Shown piece by piece: positions 1-5,987 of a DNA stretch of 13,702 nt. Under the pieces are notes generated by a model, which was given only the letters and a program-made list of their open reading frames with translations, was not told the origin of the DNA and did no database searches. Source of the DNA: VFBF01 sp964530695 (GTDB taxonomy: Bacteria; Pseudomonadota; Alphaproteobacteria; Caulobacterales; Aquidulcibacteraceae); assembly GCA_964530695.1 (NCBI GenBank), contig CAZGYQ010000091.1, positions 1 to 13,702 of the forward strand, read 5' to 3'. The stretch's first letter is position 1. The number at the start of each line of letters is the position of its first letter. The position numbers were made by a program, and so were the translations under genes.

Positions 1-637
1 GCCGGCACAGCTCCACGCCGTTGACGATGTTGCCCCACTGGTCCGAGCCGCCCAGCTGCAGCGTGCAGCCGATGCGGCGGTTCAGCTCCAGAAAGTCCAC
101 TGCCTGCATGAGCATGTAGTTGAACTCGAGGAACGTCATCGGTTGCTCGCGCTCAAGCCTCAGCTTGACTGAATCGAACGAGAGCATCCGGTTGATCGTG
201 AAGTGCGTGCCGTATTCGCGCAGGAACTCGACGTAGCCGAACTTCGACAGCCACTCGTCATTGTTGACAACGATGGCGTCCGTAGGCCCGTCGCCGAACG
301 TCAGGAACTTCTCGAACACGCCGCGGATCGAAGCCATGTTGCGGGCGATGTCGGCGTCGCTCAGCATCTTGCGGGATTCGTCGCGTCCCGTCGGATCGCC
401 GATCTTGGTGGTGCCTCCGCCGAGCAACACGATGGGCCTGCCGCCAGATTGCTGGAGGCGTCGCAGGAGCATGATCTGCACCAGCGAGCCCACATGCAAA
501 CTCGGGGCAGTCATGTCGAAGCCGATATAGCCCGTCACGACGCCCGCCTGCGCGGCCGCGTCGAGGCCGTCGAGATTGGTGCACTGGTGAAGGTAGCCAC
601 GACCCTGGAGGGTGCGGACGAGGGCGGAGCGGGTCAT
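1..637 (-). CDS. tyrS: Tyrosyl-tRNA synthetase, N-terminal part (cut by window edge)
   Basis: Class I aminoacyl-tRNA synthetase that charges tRNA-Tyr in the cytoplasm. Only the first 212 codons are in the window; the frame stays open to base 1, so the C-terminus, the KMSKS loop and the RNA-binding tail lie outside. Visible signatures are GYIGFDMTAPSLHVGS (about residues 36-51; HVGS stands for the HIGH motif), GDPTGRD (80-86), the tyrosine-pocket stretch YMLMQAVDF (174-182) and QLGGSDQWGNI (194-204). The start chosen is the ATG at 637-635, which gives the usual N-terminus for the family; no strong Shine-Dalgarno precedes it. The gene is divergent from the DUF3604 gene and shares the intergenic region 638-847 with it. 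The family assignment is secure; only completeness is unknown. Confidence 0.96.
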   Translation of the reverse strand, partial: MTRSALVRTLQGRGYLHQCTNLDGLDAAAQAGVVTGYIGFDMTAPSLHVGSLVQIMLLRRLQQSGGRPIVLLGGGTTKIGDPTGRDESRKMLSDADIARNMASIRGVFEKFLTFGDGPTDAIVVNNDEWLSKFGYVEFLREYGTHFTINRMLSFDSVKLRLEREQPMTFLEFNYMLMQAVDFLELNRRIGCTLQLGGSDQWGNIVNGVELCR

Positions 638-697
638 GATCAGGCCAACTAGCACGCCGACTCCGGCATGGGCAAAGCGCCCGGATGATCCGTCAGG

Positions 698-709
698 CGG
701 CGATCGCCG
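698..709. repeat. 12-bp perfect palindrome CGGCGATCGCCG
   Basis: A perfect inverted repeat in the divergent intergenic region, about 60 bp upstream of the tyrS start. It contains GCGATCGC. It could be an operator or simply a product of high GC; there is no direct evidence of function. Confidence 0.4.
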
Positions 710-740
710 ACGATTTGGGGTTGCGGCGGCTCGATTCACA

Positions 741-746
741 TATATT
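741..746 (+). promoter_or_regulatory. Candidate -10 element (TATATT) for the DUF3604 operon
   Basis: The only distinctly AT-rich spot between tyrS and the DUF3604 gene. TATATT matches the sigma-70 -10 consensus at five of six positions, but no good -35 lies 16-18 bp upstream (TTGCGG at 721-726 is only 14 bp away). The same spot read on the other strand (AATATA/TATATG) could serve tyrS. Transcription from here would leave a leader of roughly 95 nt before the ATG at 848. Confidence 0.25.
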
Positions 747-792
747 GACGCGCTTAGTGTCGATTGTTTCGCGTTCGGGCTTGCGCCCTGGC

Positions 793-804
793 GCGGCCGG
801 CCGC
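793..804. repeat. 12-bp perfect palindrome GCGGCCGGCCGC in the presumed leader
   Basis: A perfect inverted repeat about 44 bp upstream of the DUF3604 start codon, inside the presumed 5' leader. It could act as a DNA operator or fold in the mRNA; it could also be a chance product of the GC-rich leader. Confidence 0.35.
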
Positions 805-847
805 TAGCGTCGCGGGGCAGGGCGCGAAGACCCGACGGGAGGTTTGC

Positions 848-3091
848 ATGAAGCGTTGGATCGTGGCCGCTGTGCTGGCGGTCGTCGGGCTCGGCGGGCT
901 CTACGTCGGCGGCGCCGTGTTCTGGAACTGGTTCGGCCAGCCGCGGGGGGCGGGCGAGGTCCAGGGCGCATCTATTCCAGCGCCAGTCATCGCGGGCCGT
1001 GACGGTGCGGTCGCGAGCGCGGCGGGCGGCGACCCCAAACGTATCCTGTTCGGCGATCTGCACGTTCACACGACCTTCTCCACCGATGCTTTCCTGTGGG
1101 CCCTGCCGATGTTCGGGGGCGAGGGCGTCCATCCGCTGGCGGACGCCTGCGACTTCGCCCGCTATTGCTCGCAACTTGATTTCTTCGCCGCCACCGACCA
1201 CGCGGAAGCGATCACGCCCGTGCGGTGGGAAGAGACAAAGCGTTCGATCCGCCAGTGCAATGCGCGCTCGGGCGATCCCGCCAATCCGGACCTGGTGTCG
1301 TTCGTCGGCTTTGAATGGACCCAGGTGGGCCGCACGCCGAACGATCACTACGGGCACAAGAACGTCATCTTCCCGGGCCTTGAGGATAGCGCCATCGCCG
1401 GCCGCGCAATCGCTGCGGCGGGCGTTGCGACACAGGCCCTGCGCGGCAGTCCAGCGGCGCTGAACCGCTGGATTCCTTTCCTCGACTGGAAGCACCGGCA
1501 GGACTATTTCGACTTCCAGAAATACATCAAGGAAACGCGCGATCCGGTCGATTGCGATGCGTCGAAGCCGTCCAATGAACTCACCGCCGACTGCTTTGAA
1601 TCTGCCGCCACGCCCGGCGATCTGGTGCGGAAGCTGGACGAGCAGCGCCTGCGCTATCTCCTCATTCCCCACGGCACCAGCTGGGGTTTCTACACGCCGC
1701 CCGGCACGACCTTCGACAAGCAGCTTGAAGCCTCGATGCGGCCGGAGCGCCAGACGCTGATCGAGGTGATGTCGGGCCACGGCAACTCGGAAGAGTATCG
1801 ATCATGGCACGAGGTCGACACCGAGGACGGCGTCACCGGCGAATGCCCTGCGCCGACCGGCGACTACGAGCCTGCATGCTGGCGCGCCGGCGAAATCATT
1901 CGCGCCCGCTGCGCAGCGGCGGGGGAAAGCGCGGACGCCTGCGACAAGCGCGCGGCTGATGTCCGCCATCAGGCCGCCAATCTCGGCGTCGCCTATCACC
2001 TGCTGGTCAGCGGCGAGAAGGTGGAGGACTGGCTCGACAGCGGCCAGTGCCGCGACTGCTTCGTGCCGCCGTTCCACCATCGGCCCGGCACGTCGGTGCA
2101 ATACGGGCTGGCGATCCGCAATTTCGACGAACCGGCCAACCCGACAGCGTTCCGCTGGGGCTTCATCGGATCGTCCGACAATCACCGCGCGCGGCCGGGA
2201 ACGGGCTTCAAGCCCGTCGATCGCCTGCGCCACACCGAGGCGTCTGGCGTGAATTCCGACGAATGGCGCACGCGCATGCTTGGGCCGCCTGAGCCGCAGA
2301 CCGCGGCTTCGACGGGCATGACCCAACAGGATCTGATGACGCTCGCCGGCTTCCAGCTCACGGAAGTGGAACGTCAGGCGTCCTTCTTCACCACCGGCGC
2401 CATCGCGGCCGTTCACTCGGAGGGGCGAACCCGCGAACAGGTCTATGCGGCGCTGGAGCGGCGCGAGGTCTACGCGACGAGCGGCCCGCGCATGCTGCTC
2501 TGGTTCGACCTGATCAACGCGCCCGGCGTCGCCGCGGGCGCGACGGTTCCGATGGGCGGCGAAACGGCGATGCGGACAGCGCCACGGTTCCGCGTGCGCG
2601 CCGTCGGCGATTTCGTGCAGAAGCCGGGCTGCCCGTCGTTCACCGAACAGGGCCTGCCGGAAAACCGGCTGCGTTCGCTGTGCGGCGGCGAGTGCTACAA
2701 TCCCGGCGACGCGCGCCACAAGATCACCCGGATCGAGGTCATTCGCATCCGTCCGCAAGTGCGCGCCGGCGAGGCGGTCGCCGGCCTCATCGAGGACGTC
2801 TGGCGCACGCTGCCCTGCAACGACACAGGCGCCGGCTGCACGGCCGAGTTCGCCGATGCCGACTTCGCCCGGGGCGGACGCGACGCGCTCTACTATGTAC
2901 GCGCGATCCAGGAGCCCACGCCGCGCGTCAACGGCGCCGGCCTGCGCGCCACCCGCGACGCGAATGGCAAGACGACAGCGGTCGAGCCGTGCTGGGGCGA
3001 CTGGCGCACCTCGCGGACCGACAACTGCGTGGCGAACGTGGAGGAGCGCGCCTGGTCGTCGCCGATCTACGTAAGCGCGTCGCGGCGATGA
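848..3091 (+). CDS. DUF3604 family protein, membrane-anchored, PHP-like metal-site pattern
   Basis: A 747-aa protein of the uncharacterised DUF3604 family. The start is the ATG at 848, preceded by GGGAGG at 837-842; the open frame extends upstream to a TTG at 764 but has no ribosome site there. Residues 4-25 form one hydrophobic segment after KR, which looks like a signal anchor, so the body should face the periplasm. Potential metal ligands resemble PHP-type phosphoesterases: GDLHVHTTFSTD (69-80, with H72 and H74), ATDH (D117, H118), E156, H167/H170, IPHG (H275), E306, H311 and SSDNH (D444, H446). All 18 cysteines lie after the anchor, which suggests disulfides in an oxidising compartment. 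The stop overlaps the next gene as ATGA. Family membership is clear; metallohydrolase activity is inference from the His/Asp pattern, and the substrate is unknown. Confidence 0.92.
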   Translation: MKRWIVAAVLAVVGLGGLYVGGAVFWNWFGQPRGAGEVQGASIPAPVIAGRDGAVASAAGGDPKRILFGDLHVHTTFSTDAFLWALPMFGGEGVHPLADACDFARYCSQLDFFAATDHAEAITPVRWEETKRSIRQCNARSGDPANPDLVSFVGFEWTQVGRTPNDHYGHKNVIFPGLEDSAIAGRAIAAAGVATQALRGSPAALNRWIPFLDWKHRQDYFDFQKYIKETRDPVDCDASKPSNELTADCFESAATPGDLVRKLDEQRLRYLLIPHGTSWGFYTPPGTTFDKQLEASMRPERQTLIEVMSGHGNSEEYRSWHEVDTEDGVTGECPAPTGDYEPACWRAGEIIRARCAAAGESADACDKRAADVRHQAANLGVAYHLLVSGEKVEDWLDSGQCRDCFVPPFHHRPGTSVQYGLAIRNFDEPANPTAFRWGFIGSSDNHRARPGTGFKPVDRLRHTEASGVNSDEWRTRMLGPPEPQTAASTGMTQQDLMTLAGFQLTEVERQASFFTTGAIAAVHSEGRTREQVYAALERREVYATSGPRMLLWFDLINAPGVAAGATVPMGGETAMRTAPRFRVRAVGDFVQKPGCPSFTEQGLPENRLRSLCGGECYNPGDARHKITRIEVIRIRPQVRAGEAVAGLIEDVWRTLPCNDTGAGCTAEFADADFARGGRDALYYVRAIQEPTPRVNGAGLRATRDANGKTTAVEPCWGDWRTSRTDNCVANVEERAWSSPIYVSASRR

Positions 3092-3918
3092 AGTTCGGTC
3101 GCGACGCGCTCTTCCTTGCGACGGGGGTTCTCGGCCTCGCCATGGCGGTCGTCAGTGCGGTCGGCGCGCCAAAGCCTGAGGCGTTCGGCATCGGCGCGGC
3201 TGCGGTCGTCGACGGGCGCGCCATCCCGCGCGAGGCGGCGGCGCGCGCCGTGGAGGCCCTGCGCAACGACAAACGCAATCCGGTCACGCCGGAAGATGAA
3301 CGCGCGGCGCTTGAACGTCTCATCGAGGAGGAACTGCTGGTCCAGCGCGGCGTCGCGCTGGGTCTCGCGGAAACCGACATCGGCGCCCGCAAGGCGATCG
3401 TGCAGTCCGTGCTGCAGCTCGCCATCGCCGAACGCGCGGGCGTCGAACCGGGCGCCGCCGAACTGCGCGCTTTTCATCGCGACAATGCCGGGTATTTCGC
3501 GCCTGCGGCGCGCGTGCAGGCGAGTCTCGCGTTCGTGCGGGCGGGGGATGACGCTGCTGAGCGGGCCGCGGCGGCGGCGGCGGAATTGAAGGCGGGCAGG
3601 CCGGCCTCGTCGGTGGGCGATCCGCAGGCGCTCCAGCTGCCGGCCGCGCCGCTGGGGCCGACGGAACTGCGAAGCTACCTCGGCGCGGCGCTCACCGCGT
3701 CGGCGCTCAAGGCGAGGCCCGGCGATGTGATCACGCAGGCCGGCGAGAACGGCTGGCGGGTCCTGCGGATCGATGCGTGGTACGCTGCACCCGCGCCGCG
3801 TTACGAAGATGTGGCGAACGAAGTCCGGGCGGAGTGGGATCGCCGCGCCGACGAGATGGCAGTGCGGCGCTATCTCGAACGCCTGAAACGGCGCGCGCGG
3901 ATCACCCGCAATCCGTGA
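3088..3918 (+). CDS. Membrane-anchored SurA/PpiC-like peptidylprolyl isomerase family protein
   Basis: A 276-aa protein. I place the start at ATG 3088, which overlaps the preceding stop (ATGA); the frame is open upstream, but that would overlap over 400 bp of the DUF3604 gene and would bury the membrane segment. Residues 7-26 are hydrophobic (ALFLATGVLGLAMAVVSAVG), an anchor or uncleaved signal. Residues 38-120 resemble a SurA N-like chaperone region (AAVVDGRAIPREAA, then RLIEEELLVQRGVALGLAET). Residues about 125-230 resemble a weakly conserved parvulin rotamase domain, ending in GDVITQAGENGWRVLRI. I cannot identify the catalytic residues, so it may work as a chaperone without isomerase activity. 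Context suggests it folds the cysteine-rich DUF3604 protein or the exported domain of the permease; that partnership is inference. Confidence 0.82.
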   Translation: MKFGRDALFLATGVLGLAMAVVSAVGAPKPEAFGIGAAAVVDGRAIPREAAARAVEALRNDKRNPVTPEDERAALERLIEEELLVQRGVALGLAETDIGARKAIVQSVLQLAIAERAGVEPGAAELRAFHRDNAGYFAPAARVQASLAFVRAGDDAAERAAAAAAELKAGRPASSVGDPQALQLPAAPLGPTELRSYLGAALTASALKARPGDVITQAGENGWRVLRIDAWYAAPAPRYEDVANEVRAEWDRRADEMAVRRYLERLKRRARITRNP

Positions 3919-5126
3919 TGGTCCGTCTTCTGTGCATTCTCGTCGCGCTTGGGTGCACCGCGCCGGCATGGGCGCACACCCGCTCACAGTCGGCGTCGCA
4001 CTGGACGATCGAGGGCGACATCCTGCGCGGTCGCGTGGAGGCCGATGCGCTGGATGCGACCAGACTCTATGCGCTCGGCGCCGAGGAAGAACCGCTGCCC
4101 GCGAAGTTCCTCCGGCACGCCGGCGGCGCATTCGCCGTGAATGTCGACGCCGGCGCCTGCAAACCGGAAGGCGAGGCGCAGGAGACGCCTGCGCCCATCG
4201 GGCGCGTGGCGGCCGAGATCGCCTTTCGCTGTCCGGCGCGCAGTCTGTCGGACGGCCGCATCGAGCTTTCGAGCCGTCTGTTTCTCGATGTCGCCCCGAG
4301 CCATCTTCATTTTGCGAGCGTCACCGACAATGCGGGCGCGGAGGGCGAGGCGATCCTCACCGATGCGCATCGCACCGCGCGGATCGTCGTGCAGGCCGAA
4401 GCCCGTGCGGAATCGTCGTGGACTTCGTTCCTCCGGTTCCTTCCTGTCGGCGCGGTGCACGTGTGGGGCGGTCTGGACCATCTGGCCTTCATCCTCGCGC
4501 TGGCGATGCTGGCGCGGAACATCGCCGCCATCGCCATCGCCGCGACGGGTTTCACGCTCGGGCATACAGCGACGCTCGCGCTCGCCGCCTTGGGGATCGT
4601 GAAACCCGATGCAACCACGGTGGAGGCGCTCATCGGCTTCACCGTCGCCTTTGTCGCGCTTGAGGCCGCAAACGGCGGACAAGCGCGCATGACGCGCTGG
4701 TCTGCGCCTATCGCGATCGGCCTGCTCGTGCTGGCGGGGATCGCGCTGGTCATGCGGCTCGGCGTGGCGGCGCCGGCCCTCGCGGGTCTGGCGCTCTTCG
4801 CGTGGGCGTACCCACGAGGGTTCCCACGGGGTGCGTCGGCCGCGCCCTGGCTCGCGGCCGTATTCGGTCTGATCCACGGTTGCGGCTTCGCAGGCGCGCT
4901 CGGGGAGCTTGACCTTCCGCGACCGCATCTGCTGTCGGCGCTTGCAGGGTTCAACATCGGCGTGGAGTTGGCCCAGGCGTCCGTCGTGCTGGCGGCGCTG
5001 GCCGTTGCCTGGGCGGCGCGCAAGTTCGCTCCCGCCCGGCTCGCCGCCGCAGCGGTCGACGCGATCGCAGCCAGCCTGTTCGGCGTCGGCGTCTACTGGT
5101 TCATCAGCCGGGCCATTGGCGTGTGA
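3918..5126 (+). CDS. HupE/UreJ-family membrane protein with exported N-terminal domain
   Basis: A 402-aa predicted metal-permease-like membrane protein. The start at ATG 3918 shares one base with the preceding stop (TGATG) and creates a clean signal peptide at residues 1-19 ending AWA, so the mature protein would begin His20-Thr-Arg-Ser. Residues 20 to about 170 form a soluble, exported domain with cysteines at 81 and 105. Residues about 175-400 hold several membrane segments with the family motifs: HVWGGLDHLAFIL (181-193), GFTLGHTATL (211-220), FGLIHGCGFA (316-325) and FNIGVELAQ (345-353). HupE and UreJ proteins are linked to nickel or cobalt supply for hydrogenase and urease, but neither enzyme is encoded here. 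The translocated metal is therefore open (Ni, Co, Cu, Zn and others all possible). It is the last gene of the trio. Confidence 0.9.
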   Translation: MVRLLCILVALGCTAPAWAHTRSQSASHWTIEGDILRGRVEADALDATRLYALGAEEEPLPAKFLRHAGGAFAVNVDAGACKPEGEAQETPAPIGRVAAEIAFRCPARSLSDGRIELSSRLFLDVAPSHLHFASVTDNAGAEGEAILTDAHRTARIVVQAEARAESSWTSFLRFLPVGAVHVWGGLDHLAFILALAMLARNIAAIAIAATGFTLGHTATLALAALGIVKPDATTVEALIGFTVAFVALEAANGGQARMTRWSAPIAIGLLVLAGIALVMRLGVAAPALAGLALFAWAYPRGFPRGASAAPWLAAVFGLIHGCGFAGALGELDLPRPHLLSALAGFNIGVELAQASVVLAALAVAWAARKFAPARLAAAAVDAIAASLFGVGVYWFISRAIGV

Positions 5127-5132
5127 TTCGCT

Positions 5133-5474
5133 TCACGCCGACTGACGCAACGCGTCGAACGCGTCGAACGCGTCGATCTGGGCCTGCATGACGGCCTCCC
5201 TGCAATCGCGGACGTCTTCAACCGCGGCGGCGATCGCGTCGATGGCCGGCGCATCGCCCGCGACGGGGAGGGGATCGAACGACTGCAGGGGCATCCTCGA
5301 GAGATCCCCGGCGGCTTCGAGGAGCGCTTCCTGGAGAAGCAGCCAGTTGCTGACGCCGGCATGGGCAAGCGTGCTCCACGCGGCGACGCAGGCTGTTGCG
5401 CCGGGCCATGCGGCCTGCAAGCCTCCTAGGAAGGGCGCTTCGTTCCCGTTGGCCGGAAGATGAATGCTGGACAT
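5133..5474 (-). CDS. Small hypothetical protein, phasin-like
   Basis: A 113-aa protein on the minus strand, converging on the permease gene with only 6 bp between stops. The start is well supported: revcomp GGGAGG (5481-5486) lies 6 bp before the ATG at 5474. The protein is alanine-rich and probably helical, with no membrane segment: aromatic and hydrophobic residues recur in WSTLAHAGVSNWLLLQEALL (33-52), and the C-terminus has a long predicted helix ending FDAFDAFDALRQSA. This composition and size recall phasin-family (polyhydroxyalkanoate granule) proteins, but I see no diagnostic motif, so the phasin label is tentative. The FDA repeat is encoded by a 9-bp tandem repeat. Confidence 0.65.
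   Translation of the reverse strand: MSSIHLPANGNEAPFLGGLQAAWPGATACVAAWSTLAHAGVSNWLLLQEALLEAAGDLSRMPLQSFDPLPVAGDAPAIDAIAAAVEDVRDCREAVMQAQIDAFDAFDALRQSA
5152..5178. repeat. 9-bp tandem repeat, three copies (GCGTCGAAC)
   Basis: Two perfect copies at 5152-5160 and 5161-5169 and a third with one mismatch at 5170-5178. The repeat lies inside the 3' end of the minus-strand phasin-like gene and keeps its frame, encoding Phe-Asp-Ala units. In-frame copy-number change is possible by slippage. Confidence 0.7.
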
Positions 5475-5546
5475 CTGGTTCCTCCCATCTCGTGACAGCG
5501 GGCTATGGCCCTGAGCGACGGATAGCGGATGGCGGCCTTGCCTCTT

Positions 5547-5562
5547 GTGACCTCGGTATCAC
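5547..5562. promoter_or_regulatory. Inverted repeat GTGA-N8-TCAC in intergenic region
   Basis: The 190 bp between the phasin-like gene and the tRNA hold this dyad (GTGACCTCGGTATCAC), centred about 80 bp upstream of the phasin-like start. The half-sites recall CRP/FNR-type operators, but the 8-bp spacer is longer than the usual CRP spacing. I see no clear -10/-35 pair for the minus-strand gene. Confidence 0.2.
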
Positions 5563-5624
5563 GCCGGCCGCCGCGCCTCGACTTAAGGTCCGGACATTTG
5601 ATGGGCGGACATGGCGCCGGCGCG

Positions 5625-5652
5625 CTTCCCTACCGGGGCCGGCTCAGATATA
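5625..5652 (+). promoter_or_regulatory. Candidate promoter for tRNA-Thr
   Basis: CTTCCC (5625-5630), 16 bp, then GATATA (5647-5652), ending 12 bp before the first base of the mature tRNA. Position is right for a tRNA promoter; the -35 match is poor. Confidence 0.35.
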
Positions 5653-5664
5653 GGCCCCGCTTCC

Positions 5665-5739
<75 letters not shown>

Positions 5740-5773
5740 TTTTCCCTCTTTTCGAGCGTCGGCGCGGTGGCCC

Positions 5774-5908
5774 ATGGCCGAGAAGTCAGAGCAGACCAGA
5801 CCTCCGAAAGCCGAGGCCGCCGCCCGCGAGGCCCGGCGCGCCAAGGCGCTCAAGACCAATCTGCGCCGCCGCAAGGAAGCCCCTGCGCCGGCCAGGGACG
5901 AAGACTGA
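5774..5908 (+). CDS. 44-aa basic small protein upstream of murA
   Basis: A short ORF that size cut-offs would miss: it starts MAEKSEQTRPPKAEAAAREA and contains AKALKTNLRRRKE near residues 24-36, ending in a TGA at 5906-5908. It has no cysteine, no membrane segment and no signal. I recognise the general pattern: small hypothetical proteins with an 'ALRxNLRRRK'-type motif are encoded just before murA in many alphaproteobacteria. That recollection and the position 79 bp upstream of murA on the same strand are the reasons for calling it a gene. The ribosome site is weak (GGTGG). The function is unknown; the charged helix could bind RNA or an acidic partner. Confidence 0.7.
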   Translation: MAEKSEQTRPPKAEAAAREARRAKALKTNLRRRKEAPAPARDED

Positions 5909-5987
5909 GGGCGCTTCGCCTTGCTTCGGCCCGCCTTGCGTTGGATTGGGCTGGAACGCATAAGCCCGCACATCGCGAAAGGCAGTC

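Noticed and set aside
203..652. 149-codon plus-strand frame at the left end
   Set aside because: Antisense to tyrS, whose motifs are unmistakable on the other strand.
2680..3087. Long in-frame N-terminal extension of the PPIase gene
   Set aside because: It overlaps the DUF3604 coding region by over 400 bp, is Arg/His-rich, and would bury the membrane segment. The same reasoning rejects the upstream extensions of the permease (3777), UPF0262 (8908) and ribonuclease (11271) frames.
3067..4131. 354-codon minus-strand frame opposite the PPIase gene (similar shadows at 1802-2758 and 3984-4928)
   Set aside because: Arg-rich antisense shadows of the coupled trio, without motifs or plausible ribosome sites.
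5591..5612. Direct repeat CGGACAT (5591-5597 and 5606-5612) upstream of the tRNA
   Set aside because: Only 7 bp, with no dyad or other sign of a site; compatible with chance.
5740..5757. T-rich stretch after the tRNA as an intrinsic terminator
   Set aside because: There is no separate hairpin before it and the T runs are interrupted; termination here is possible but not shown.
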